Assembly (NCBI GenBank): GCA_034620365.1
Contig: JAQGEQ010000040.1
Coordinates: 1 to 64,000, forward strand
DNA: 64,000 nucleotides
Direction of reading: 5' to 3'
Source: Pegea sp. RAD2-039
Lineage: Eukaryota > Chordata > Thaliacea > Salpida > Salpidae
Below are positions 51,974 to 63,685 of the stretch, one piece after another. Both the position numbers and the translations under genes were made by a program. Every line of letters begins with the position of its first letter. Position 1 is the stretch's first letter. The notes beneath the pieces are model-generated. The model searched no databases. It was not told the DNA's origin and saw only the letters and a list, made by a program, of their open reading frames with translations.

Positions 51974-54900
51974 ATGCTTACTGAAGGTGTAAATGCTTAT
52001 ATTCGATTCAAACAAATTGAAAATGTTGTGGAAAGTATTTTTCAAAATGAAAACACACAAGTTTATTTTCAAAACAACTTTTTCAGTGCTTGTAATATTC
52101 ACAATTACAACGAAGTTATAGCTGGCTGTGTGTATCAACTTACTATCAAGCATCTACAAACAAAGGTAATTCTTTTAAGCGCAAAGTAGAGTGCCCAAAA
52201 GAAGAGGTAACACCTTTTCTTACAAATAGTTCAATTTTTGTAAATAAGTAAGATCGAAAAATAGAAAAAAATGATAAGATTTTGCATTTCTAGAGTCTCC
52301 ACACAATATAACAGTATATTATTTTATACATGCTAATAGTAAAAAAAATATAAATCATCATAGTTTAAAAAATGAAGTTTTTACAATAATAAAGTGGTTT
52401 AATTTCAGTTTAAATAACGTGAGATGCTAAAATCTTTCCTTTTCTTTGATTTTATATAATGGTAAAAAGCATTCCTTATCAAAACATTTTGTATTTTATC
52501 TGAAAATTATATTTATGATAAAATTAAGTGTCGTTCTTCTACTAATATCTAAGAGCAAAGTATTATTTTTCATCTCATTTGCTTGAAATATATTTAAAAG
52601 GTAAATAAATTAAAACATCAAAAAATAAAACGATTTCATTTCTTCCTCAGATCTTTCCTGAAGTTTTTAAGTCTATAAAAAAAGATAACTTTTTAGAAAC
52701 TTTAGTTTTCGCTTGGTTGACGTTTAAATCTTGTCTTGTGAGGATAGATCAAGAAATCGATATATACGTGAGTTAAAAATATATTTCAAATCTTTACTTT
52801 CTGTTTTGTTTCTTTCAGAGTTTGAGGAATGACTACGATGTTTATAAACTGGGTATAACATGTTTTCGGAAAGAAATAATTTTTAAAGAAGAGATCACAG
52901 AACCGATCCGGAAAGTGTTTTTAGATTATCTTTTAGAAAATGTAGTTGTGAGGTTTGATTTCTAGTATATTGTATCAATTGTAAAAAGTCTTCTAAATTT
53001 AGAAGTTTGATGAAAGAAATGCTTAATTTATTTTTTGTAATTTGGGATGCAATGGAGGCCGAAGAAAAGATATTTGAAAAACGTTTTTTACTTCAATATG
53101 CTGAATTACTTCAAGTAAGTGATTTAAGTAGTTCTTAATTCTTTTGACTTGGTTATTTATTAAAACCTATAATAATTTTTATCTAGGCTGAAAGTCGGAA
53201 GCTAATAAATGAAAATAATCTTCTAGAAAGCATCACAAGAATTGAGATGTTGGTAAAGAAAGTAGAAACTCTTAAATTTCTTCCTATCCAAACTAAATCA
53301 AAAGTTATAGATGGTATTACACCAAAGATCATGTATTTTTGAAGAGTAAAACTTTTTGTTGCTTAGTTATCAAAGCACAAGTAACCAAACCAACATTGGA
53401 AAGTTTATTTAAAAAGGAAGTCGAATCCATCAACTTATCAAATAAATCTAATGGTTTGTACTAACCAAATTGTTTTTCCTTTAACTGGGTTTGAGTTATT
53501 TTCCGTAAGCAAGTATAACATGAAAATACTTTCCATATTTTGTTGATGTTTAGTCATTAAAGTGGCAGTTATTTTATTTTATTTTAAAATATGTTTTAAT
53601 ATTCAGTATTTGATAGGATGTTTAGAAAAGTACAACCATTGCTTGAGAGTTCCTGGTGGCTTAGAAGTTCTAAATGATTGTTTCATTTTATATCTTCGCC
53701 GAAAGGGCCAAGTATTGCTTCAAAATGATAACATTAAAATTCCTGTTAAACATATTCAGGTTAGGAAAAATCTATCAATTTAGTTTTTATAAGATTGAGA
53801 TTTGATTATAATTACAGATTTTGCTGGATTTTATAGATAAGATAAATTGCGAGCTTTTGTTTATCAAAGACAATAACTTGGAAAAGGCAGTTTGTTGCGA
53901 AACTATGTTGTTTGTCAATAGTAACTCACAAGTATCTAAACATCTTGCAATTTTTATTGATTCTAAATTAACCGAAGAAGTATTTTTAATATTTTAATAA
54001 GAGTCAAACTAATAACTAAACACTTTATCAATTTTACAGTTACCAGAAATAGTAATGAGCTCTATTTTAGTTAAATGTTTGAAACTGTTCAGTTTTATTC
54101 AAGACAAAGATATCTTTGAAAATTACTATAGACAGCATCTTACTCGACGTCTTTTAACTGGAAAATGCTCTCCCAAAAACGAAAGTTTTGTTGTTGCTGA
54201 ACTTAAAGTAATTTTTTGATGAATATTGATTTTTGTAACTTTTATTTAATAATCTGATGTTTTATACAATTAATTTTAGGATATTTGTGGATGCTATTAT
54301 ACAAGAAAACTAGATATATTGCTTAAAGACCTACACCTATTAGTTATACCAAATGATCAAGTTAAAGGAAATAATTGTCCCACAAAAGTTAGACAAAAAA
54401 ATTTATTTTCTGATTTTATGTAATATAACAAATTCAATTTCAAAAATTTGATTTGAATAATTTGTGTATTAAAAAAATTATAATGAAATATTTATCTTTA
54501 AAATGTTACAAATAAAATAAATCTACCCTATAACTTAACATTCTAAAATTACTTTTTATTTTTAAAAATTATAATAAAAACATATGAAAATTAAAGTTTC
54601 TATTGTTTATTCATTTAATATAAATTATTTAAAAAATGTTAGTTTAACAGAAAAAGGGCAATTTTTATAATAAGATGCTGAATATAATATTTTAGCTTAC
54701 AGAAAGTTTGGTTTTGTTTTGCAAAACAAAGTGTAACTAAATTTATAATTTTATTGATTCAGTATTTAGAAACTACGGTTGAATTTCGAATTATGAATTC
54801 GAGTGCTTGGCCCTTTCCGAACCTAGTTAGAAATGTTAATCTTCCATCGCATATTAGTAGTATTTTTTTTGATGTGCAGAAGTAAGTGTTGCAATAGTTT

Positions 54901-55773
54901 TGATTAATTTCTTGTTTGTAAACTGACTTTTCTGTAACAGTATTTATTCAAAAGAACACAATAGTCGTTTATTGAAGCTAATAATCAGCGAAGGTACTGC
55001 TGATTTAAAAGCTACTTTTTATCCGATGCAGCAAAAAGCAGCATCACAAGTATCTAAATCTGAAACAGTTTCAAATTACATTTTACACGTTAACACAATT
55101 CAAATGATTGTACTAATGTTGTTTAATGGACAAAACTCCTTGTCTCTGGAGGTTTGAGTTGTTTTTAAACTTTTCAAGTTTGTGAAATCTTAGTTTTGTA
55201 GACTATTCAAAAAGAAACAAAAATCCCTTCAAGATATCTTTCCTGCTTGCTTACATCACTTTCATGTCGTGAAAAAAGTCAGCAAATTCTTTTGAGAGAA
55301 CCAATGAGAAAAGGGAGTAAGAAAACTGATGTTTTTAAAGTAAATGAGAATTTTTCTTCAAATCAACAATTCGTTCAAATCCAATCAGGTCAGATACTTT
55401 ATATGTCGACTGAAAGGAAAATTTAATTCTTTAAATATTTATTTTTTAGTTGATCTGCAAGAAGTATCAAAATCAAATAGCAAAAAAATCAATAAAGTAA
55501 ACGAGTTTCATCGACGACATGAAGTAGAAGTAACTATTATTAGAATTATGAAATCAAGACGAAGAATAGAACACAATAAACTAGTTAAAGAGGTTTAACT
55601 TACTAAATTAATTTATGGTCTGTTCAAGTAAATTTTTAAAGGTAATTGATCAGTTAAAAACACGGTTCTTTCCAAATCAGTTGTTTATTAAGAAAAGAAT
55701 AGAATGTCTTATTGAGCGGGAATATATTGAACGTCTGAGTAATAATTACAAAGTTTACAATTATCTTCCATAA
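51974..55773 (+). pseudogene. cullin-3-like gene, copy 1, with premature stop
   Basis: Scaffold subunit of cullin-RING ubiquitin ligases (cullin-3 type, normally pairing BTB adaptors with the RBX RING protein). Exons: 51974-52165, 52651-52767, 52819-53004, 53058-53114, 53187-53313, 53367-53453, 53617-53759, 53818-53979, 54040-54207, 54280-54387, 54763-54881, 54941-55151, 55202-55388, 55450-55592 and 55642-55773; about 711 codons. Recognisable parts: helical repeats (IFPEVFKSIKKDNF, FRKEIIFKEEITEPIRKVF), the RVPGGLEVLNDCFILYLR and DIFENYYRQHLTRRLL segments of the cullin fold, SEGTADLKATFYPMQ and NTIQMIVLMLFN, the neddylation region IIRIMKSRRR, and C-terminal LIEREYIERL..YNYLP. In exon 3 the codon at 52963-52965 is TAG (codon 152) where copy 2 has TGG. 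The exon 4 acceptor (GCAATGGAG) lacks a pyrimidine tract. It is therefore probably a pseudogene, or makes only a 151-residue fragment, although the rest remains open. Confidence 0.85.
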
Positions 55774-57217
55774 ACAAACTTAATTTTTTTCTACTTGTAT
55801 TTAAATCAAGAAAATGTTGTTGTTTTTTTTGCTCCGTTTTTAATCAATGAATTATTTGCTTACAACCAATAATTACCTTTAGAGTTACTTCCTTTCTTTT
55901 TGTTTAAATCCACAAATTATTTTTGGCTGTTTGTTTTCTACCTTATAATTTTTTTCAACTAAAATTGAAGATTATTCATCGAACTTTCTACAGTTGTGTC
56001 TCAGTAAGTCTAAACATTCTCGTTTAAATTTGCTGCTTCATTACGTTCTTTTCTCAGCCTTATCATATTTTTGTTTGTAAGTTTATTTATTTATTTAGTC
56101 TTTGAATAAACTTCCGAATAATTTAAATGTAAACTTTCTTTCGTTTCAAGATTAATTTTCAGTTATTAGAATTACAAAATAGAAGTTTAGTAATCCTCAT
56201 TAAAATTAATCTTCTTTTATGTAGTTTCAACTGATATGAATATTATTTTATTTTAGGAAATATGTTGGTAACATTATTTAACTAAAATTTATTCAAAATA
56301 TTTGTAAATGTGAACTGCTTTTATTTTTGTTCATTAATCTTATACATTACCTTAATTGGTTGAATAAAATATCAAAAATTGGCCCTTCCAGTAACAATTT
56401 CTCACTCTTATTAAGAACAAATAGTTTGGCTGCTGGGAAGAAAAGTATTTTGTACTTTGTTTTTATATCAATTTTTTGTTCACTTTCTTCTTACTTCTTT
56501 CTACTCATTAGTCTCCATTTGAATAAAAAGAATTTGCTTGAATGATAAATAACAAAATTTTTTCTAAAAGTCTGAAAAGAAGGCGCAAAACTTTGCTTGA
56601 ATAATTATTCTATTTTTTCAAACTTTTGTGTTAAAAGTAAGATAAACATTTGCCTATGAACAATAACAAAACTCCTAATCAGTGGTCATTTCTGACGTCA
56701 TCTTAAACTGCTTGTAAACTGATGACGTTACTTCATTCTGAAAAGGTTTAAAGCGCATCGTTGTGGTAAGAGCTTGGGAAACGATTGATTGATAATAACT
56801 TACTTTGATAACTGAAAATCGATGATTAGATAATTACAAAACAAGAAAACAAACTTACAACGTTCGTCATTATTATCTTATATCTTTAAATCTGTCTTTC
56901 ATATTTTACTTTTCTTTAATAGATCAAAAGTTAGGCTAATGAAACATTTTAGTTTACATTTTGAAGACCTTTATATCTTGGTTTCAAAATTAACTATCTT
57001 AAAATTAACATTGTTGTTTATTCTTAATAATAAGTAAGAGAAACAAATCCGGCTGAAATTTAAAACAGAGCAGTTTTATTATAAATTTTTAATATAATGC
57101 AATATCCTGCACCTAACCTTGCTATACACTCTTACGGTTTTGTAACAGAGTTACATAAGCTACCCTTGAAGTAAATAACTGTTACAATATTATTTTACAA
57201 ATTAACTAATTTTTCAT

Positions 57218-57773
57218 AACTAATATGATTTTGGTTTTATCTTATTGATAGTGCAATTATAGATGTTCGACTGTATATTACAGGGTTTTGAATAAAACCT
57301 ATAATACATACTCAGACACCTAATTTTGCTAAATATGAATTTTCTATACTTTAATGTTGAGCTGTGCTGTTTGCTGTTTACTGCCGAATCACAAAATGTT
57401 TTTAGGGCAAATGTATATGATAATACTTTTAGTGAAGGAATTAACTAAAAATTTGAATGAAAGTAGTTTATGTCAAACTGCCAAAAAGACTTGCTTGTTA
57501 CAGCTATAGATTGAGCCTTATCAAAGGACTGAATTTGGTCAACACTGAAATAGCTGAATATAAATATTTACAAATATAAAAAGTCGAGAAAGCGTACATT
57601 GTCTCAAAAGGATATTTTTGTGACTCAATAATACTTGAAACTTTGCTTAAGGCAAATATTTAAATTAAGATCTATTTTTTATCCAGGAAAAAGTTAATCA
57701 AAGTCTTTTTTATAGATTCTTTCTTTTATATTTATAGAATGTAAATTAGAAGAAAAATTAACTAATTTTTCAT
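57218..57773. mobile_element. 0.54-kb insertion flanked by a 17-bp direct repeat
   Basis: ATTAACTAATTTTTCAT occurs at 57201-57217 and again at 57757-57773. Unit 1 has this sequence once (near 50663-50679, one base different) and nothing in between. The 539 bases between the repeats are unique in the window and have no open frame or recognisable terminal repeats. The arrangement is that of an insertion with a target-site duplication after the tandem duplication. Alternatively unit 1 lost the segment by recombination between the repeats. Confidence 0.55.
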
Positions 57774-58776
57774 TTCTTTCTGTTAAAATCATAATTGCAT
57801 TTTAAGTTCTAAGGAATTAAAGCTATAAGAGTAAAACCAGGCAAAAAACATACAATTTTTGACCTTGTGGTAAGTAACTGGGGGTTGAAGTGTGATGTTC
57901 CCAAGATCTTGATCTCAATATTGAGAATCACTCATTAAAATTACTCTTCAAAATATTCAATTTTTATATAAACATATCTTTTTTGAAACTTACCTGGTAA
58001 AACCTTTATCTAAATCAGAGAAAATATATTATTAAGCATAAGTTTACTCACTTTTAAGTTACTCATAAAGAATTATTGTTATTGCTACTACTCTTCAAGT
58101 ATATAGAGTGAGGATAGTTTGATAGTAGTAAAATAATCAATCATTTGTAATTAAAGTAAAGTTTATTATTGTCAATTACAAAAATTTCACTCAATTTGAC
58201 TGACTGAAACTCGAAATATTACCAATAGTATTAGAAGAATGCATTTAGCCTGTTAAACATTTAAACTTTAGTTTCTTGTTTGAAATATCAATTGACTTTA
58301 TTTGCAACAACTTTTTAAATATAAACAAATTACAGCAACTTAAAATTAAATTATGAAAAAATTAAGAATTTTTTTTCTGAAAAACCTTGACTGCTAAGTA
58401 TTATTTTAAAAATTGATCTAAAGCAGCATTTCATTAATGTGAACCAAGGTTGTTTATTGGTAATCTTAACGATTGTTACTAAAATTTTTGTCTTACAGAA
58501 ACGTTAATAATAAAACGAATATTTGTTGTCTGCTTTAAAAACCTACTTCCTTAAAAAAAAAGTTTTGCGTTTAATATATGCATTTTTTTTATTTTCTAAT
58601 AATTACAAAACAAATAGTTTTGTAAATGTTTTGTTCTTTGTTAAAACCTTTTACGAAACCTATTTTCATTAAACTTATCATCTTTAATAAAACTTTGTAA
58701 CTTTTGACAATTAAGCGTGCTTTTTGATCATTTTTTCTGTTTAAATATTATCTTCAATTTTCTTTATTATCTGACA

Positions 58777-58843
58777 CTCGTGTAAAAGATATTTTATTCA
58801 ATGTTTTGAAAATAGCAAACCGTCACTCTCGTGTAAAATATCT
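58777..58843 (+). promoter_or_regulatory. paired CTCGTGTAAAA motifs upstream of cullin gene 2
   Basis: Same two motifs and the same 51-base spacing as upstream of copy 1 (starts at 58777 and 58828), although sequence just 5' of them (58.48-58.71 kb) has been replaced between units. Confidence 0.35.
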
Positions 58844-59142
58844 TGCATATCTTCTAATTTCTCTATAAGATTTTTGAAAGTATTTTTTTGACTTAGATTT
58901 GTAATAACTTTTGTAATTTCTCAAAATTTATTTTGCTTTGTTAGTCTTTAAGTTTTTTATTTGCTGATTACAGTTTCAGAAGCTTAGAAGTGTTTTTTAC
59001 AAAACTTAGTTTTTACAGCTTTTACTATAATTAAATTTAAAACTTTTTAAAGAATTAAAAGATAATCATAGTCTATAAATAACTCTTCAGTTTCATAAAA
59101 TTTATTCTAGCTTTTTTTAATATTTGAAATTATTAATTTTAG

Positions 59143-62100
59143 ATGCTTACTAAAGGTGTAAATGCTTATATTCGAATCAAACACGTTGAAACTGTTGCGG
59201 AAAGTATTTTTCAAAATGAAAACCCACAAGTTTATTTTCAGAACAATATTTTAAATGATCGTAATCTTCGCAAATACAACGAGCTTGTAGCTGGCTGTGT
59301 ATATCAACTTACTATCAAGCATCTACAAACAAAGGTAATTCTTTTAAGCTTAAAGTAGAGTGCCCAAAAGAAGAGGTAACACCTTTTCTTACAAATAGTT
59401 CAATTTTTGTAAATAAGTAAGATCGAAAAATAGAAAAAAATGATAAGATTTTGCATTTCTAGAGTCTCCACACAATATAACAGTATATTATTTTATACAT
59501 GCTAATAGTAAAAAAAATATAAATCATCATAGTTTAAAAAATGAAGTTTTTACAATAATAAAGTGGTTTAATTTTAGTTTGAGCAACGTGAGATGTTTGA
59601 ATCTGTTCTTTTCTTTGATTTTATATAATGGTAAAAAGCATTCCTTATCAAAACATTTTGTATTTTATCTGAAAATTATATTTATGATAAAATTAAGTGT
59701 CGTTCGTCTACTAATATCTAAGAGCAAAGTATTATTTTTCATCTCATTGGCTTGAAATAGTTTTAAAAAACAAATAAATTAACATCAAAAAATAAAACGA
59801 TTTCATTTCTTCCTCAGATTTTTCCTGAAGTTTGTAAGTCTATAAAAACACCCTGCTTTTTAAGAACTTTAGTTTTGGCTTGGAACAATTTAAAATCTTG
59901 TCTTGTCAGGATAGATCAGAAGACTGCAGAAGTAAGTTAAAAAAAATTTCAAAACATTATTTTACATTTTCTTTCTTTAAGATTGCGGGGATTGGCTGTG
60001 ATGTTTATTCACTGGCTGTAAAGTGTTTTCGGAAAGAAATGATTTTTAAAGAAGAGATCAAAGAACCGATCCGAAAAGTGTTTTTAGATTATTTTTTGGA
60101 AAATGTATTTGTGAGGTTTGACTGCTGGTATATTGTATCATGTTTAAAAATTCTTCTAAATTTAGAAGTTTGATGGGAGAACTGTTTACTTTGTCTTTTA
60201 TTATTTGTGATGATATCACTACAGAGGAAAGGGTATTTGCAAAACGTTTTTTACTTCAATATGCTGAATTACTTCAAGTAAGTGATAGAAGTTGTTTTTA
60301 TTTCTTTTGACTTGGTTATTTTTTAAAATCTGATAATAATTTTTATCTAGGCTGAAAGTAGGAAGCTAATAAATGAAAATAATCTTCTAGAAAGCATCAC
60401 AAGAATTGAGATGTTGGAAAATAAAGTAGAAACTCTAAAATTTCTTAGATTTCAGATTAAATCAAAAATGATGGATGGTATTATACCACAGATCATGTAT
60501 TTTTGAAGAGTAAAACTTTTTGTTGCTTAGTTATCAAAGCACAAGTAACCAAACCAACATTGGAAAGTTTATTTAAGAAGAAATTCAAATCCATTAACTT
60601 ATCAAATAAATCTAATGGTTTGTACTAACCAAATTGTTTTTCCTTTAACTGGATTTGAGTTATTTTCCGTAAGCAAGTATAACATGAAAATACTTTCCAT
60701 ATTTTGTTGATACTTAGTCATTAAAGTGGCAGTTTTTATAATGATATATATTTATTATTTTTATATTATTAATTAAATAATATTTTTATATATATATTTT
60801 TTAGTGTTTTAATTCATGCTTTAATAATCAGTGATTCATAGGTCTTTTATTATCCTACTATCTTTGCAAGAGAGTTCCTGGTGGTTTAGAAGTTCTAAAT
60901 GATTGTTTCATTTTATATCTTCGCCGAAAGGGCCAAGTATTGCTTCAAAATGATAACATTAAAATTCCTGTTAAACATATTCAGGTTAGGAAAAATCTAT
61001 CAATGTAGTTTTTATAAGATTGAGATTTGATTATAATTACAGATTTTGCTAGATTTAATAGATGAGATAGATTGCGATCTTTTGTTTATCAAAGACAATA
61101 ACTTGGAAAAGGCAGTTTGTTGCGAAACTATGTTGTTTGTCAATAGTAACTCACAAGTATCTAAACATCTTGCAATTTTTATTGATTCTAAATTAACCGA
61201 AGAAGTATTTTTAATATTTTAATAAGAGTCAAACTAATAACTAAACTCTTTATCAATTTTACAGTTACCAGAAATAGTAATGAGCTCTATTTTAGTTAAA
61301 TGTTTGAAACTGTTCAGTTTTATTCAAGACAAAGATATCTTTGAAAATTACTATAGACAGCATCTTACTCGACGTCTTTTAACTGGAAAATGCTCTCCCA
61401 AGAACGAAAGTTTTGTTGTTGCTGAACTTAAAGTAATTTTTTGATGAATATTGATTTTTGTAACTTTTATTTAATAATCTGATGTTTTATACAATTAATT
61501 TTAGGATATTTGTGGATGCTATTATACAAGAAAACTAGATATATTGCTTAAAGACCTACACCTATTAGTTATACCAAATGATCAAGTTAAAGGAAATAAT
61601 TGTCCCACAAAAGTTAGACAAAAAAATTTATTTTCTGATTTTATGTAATATAACAAATTCAATTCCAAAAATTTGATTTGAATAATTTGTGTATTAAAAA
61701 TATTATAATGAAATATTTATCTTTGAAATGTTACAAATAAAATAAATCTACCCTATAACTTAATATTCTAAAATTACTTTTTATTTTTAAAAATTATAAT
61801 AAAAACATATGAAAATTAAAGTTTATATTGTTTATTCATTTAATATAAATTATTTAAAAAATGTTAGTTTAACAGAAAAAGGGCAATTTTTATAATAAGA
61901 TGCTGAATATAATATTTTAGCTTACAGAAAGTTTGGTTTTGTTTTGCAAAACAAAGTGTAACTAAATTTATAATTTTATTGATTCAGTTTTTAGAAACTA
62001 CGGTTGAATTTCGAATTATGAATTCGAGTGCTTGGCCCTTTCCGAACCTAGTTAGAAATGTTAATCTTCCATCGCATATAAGTAGTATTTTTTTTGATGT

Positions 62101-62998
62101 GCAAAAGTAAGTGTTGCAATAGTTTTGATTAATTTCTTGTTTGTAAACTGACTTTTCTGTAACAGTATTTATTCAAAAGAACACAATAGTCGTTTATTGA
62201 AGCTAATAATCAGCGAAGGTACTGCTGATTTAAAAGCTACTTTTTATCCGATGCAGCAAAAAGCAGCATCACAAGTATCTAAATCTGAAACAGTTTCAAA
62301 TTACATTTTACACGTTAACACAATTCAAATGATTGTACTAATGTTGTTTAATGGACAAAACTCCTTGTCTCTGGAGGTTTGAGTTATTTTTAAACTTTTC
62401 AAGTTTGTGAAATCTTAGTTTTGTAGACTATTCAAAAAGAAACAAAAATCCCTTCAAGATATCTTTCCTGCTTGCTTACATCACTTTCATGTCGTGAAAA
62501 AAGTCAGCAAATTCTTTTGAGAGAACCAATGAGAAAAGGGAGTAAGAAAACTGATGTTTTTAAAGTAAATGAGAATTTTTCTTCAAACCAACAATTCGTT
62601 CAAATCCAATCAGGTCAGATACTTTATATGTCGACTGAAAGGAAAATTTAATTCTTTAAATATTTATTTTTTAGTTGATCTGCAAGAAGTATCAAAATCA
62701 AATAGCAAAAAAATCAATAAAGTAAACGAGTTTCATAGACGACATGAAGTAGAAGCAACTATTATTAGAATTATGAAATCAAGACGAAGAATAGAACACA
62801 ATAAACTAGTTAAAGAGGTTTAACTTACTAAATTAATTTATGGTCTGTTCAAGTAAATTTTTAAAGGTAATTGATCAGTTAAAAACACGGTTCTTTCCAA
62901 ATCAGTTGTTTATTAAGAAAAGAATAGAATGTCTTATTGAGCGGGAATATATTGAACGTCTGAGTAATAATTACAAAGTTTACAATTATCTTCCATAA
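59143..62998 (+). CDS. cullin-3-like protein, copy 2, intact
   Basis: Cullin scaffold of a ubiquitin ligase, nearest to cullin-3 by its C-terminal wording. Fifteen exons: 59143-59334, 59818-59931, 59982-60167, 60227-60277, 60351-60477, 60531-60617, 60842-60984, 61043-61204, 61265-61432, 61505-61612, 61988-62106, 62166-62376, 62427-62613, 62675-62817 and 62867-62998. Together they encode 709 residues without interruption. Exons 5-15 have the same length and phase as in copy 1. The N-terminal helices (residues 1-290) correspond to the adaptor-binding cullin repeats and are very divergent. The cullin-homology core follows (RVPGGLEVLND, FENYYRQHLTRRLL, EGTADLKATFYPMQ, NTIQMIVLMLFNGQ). The winged-helix end has the neddylation lysine of IIRIMK (about residue 653) and LIEREYIERL..YNYLP. 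The usual N-terminal extension of cullin-3 is absent, and the AG before the ATG resembles a 3' splice site, so an upstream exon may be missed. Several donors are weak (GTTTGA, GTTTAA, GTTTGT, GTATTT). Confidence 0.88.
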
Positions 62999-63685
62999 AC
63001 AAACTTAATTTTTTTCTACTTGTATTTAAATCAAGAAAATGTTGTTGTTTTTTTTGCTCCGTTTTTAATCAATGAATTATTTGCTTACAACCAATAATTA
63101 CCTTTAGAGTTACTTCCTTTCTTTTTGTTTAAATCCACAAATTATTTTTGGCTGTTTGTTTTCTACCTTATAATTTTTTTCAACTAAAATTGAAGATTAT
63201 TCATCGAACTTTCTACAGTTGTGTCTCAGTAAGTCTAAACATTCTCGTTTAAATTTGCTGTTTCATTACGTTCTTTTCTCAGCCTTATCATATTTTTGTT
63301 TGTAAGTTTATTTATTTATTTAGTCTTTGAATAAACTTCCGAATAATTTAAATGTAAACTTTCTTTCGTTTCAAGATTAATTTTTAGTTATTAGAATTAC
63401 AAAACAAAAGTTTAGTAATCCTCATTAAAATTAATCTTCTTTTATGTAGTTTCAACTGATATGAATATTATTTTATTTTAGGAAATATGTTGGTAACATT
63501 ATTTAACTAAAATTTATTCAAAATATTTGTAAATTTTAACTGCTTTTATTTTTGTTCATTAATCTTATACATTACCTTAATTGGTTGAATAAAATATCAA
63601 AAATTGGCCCTTCCAGTAACAATTTCTCACTCTTATTAAGAACAAATAGTTTGGCTGCTGGGAAGAAAAGTTTATTGTACTTTTT

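Larger units (their letters stand above)
49928..56458 (+). repeat. tandem duplication unit 1 (about 6.5 kb)
   Basis: Directly repeated by 56459-63685. The unit opens with TTTATGTCAACTTTTTGTTCACTTTC and ends with GGCTGCTGGGAAGAAAAGT plus about 15 bases. It contains about 2 kb of upstream sequence, the whole cullin-3-like gene 1 and about 0.7 kb of downstream sequence. Alignment by eye is continuous except for the insertions noted in unit 2. Confidence 0.93.
56459..63685 (+). repeat. tandem duplication unit 2 (about 7.2 kb)
   Basis: Direct repeat of unit 1. The 3' part (from exon 8 to the end) is offset by exactly 7225 bases and almost identical. The unit is longer because of a 0.54-kb insertion near 57.2 kb, a replaced segment at about 58.48-58.71 kb and extra bases in intron 6 (about 60.74-60.83 kb). 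It ends near GGAAGAAAAGTTTATTGTACTTT. Confidence 0.93.

Noticed and set aside
52945-52968. A 24-base GT...AG stretch (GTAGTTGTG...TTTCTAG) in copy 1 exon 3 that would remove the stop and keep the frame.
   Set aside because: It is far shorter than the other introns here (49 bases or more) and the same bases are coding in copy 2, so a premature stop is simpler.
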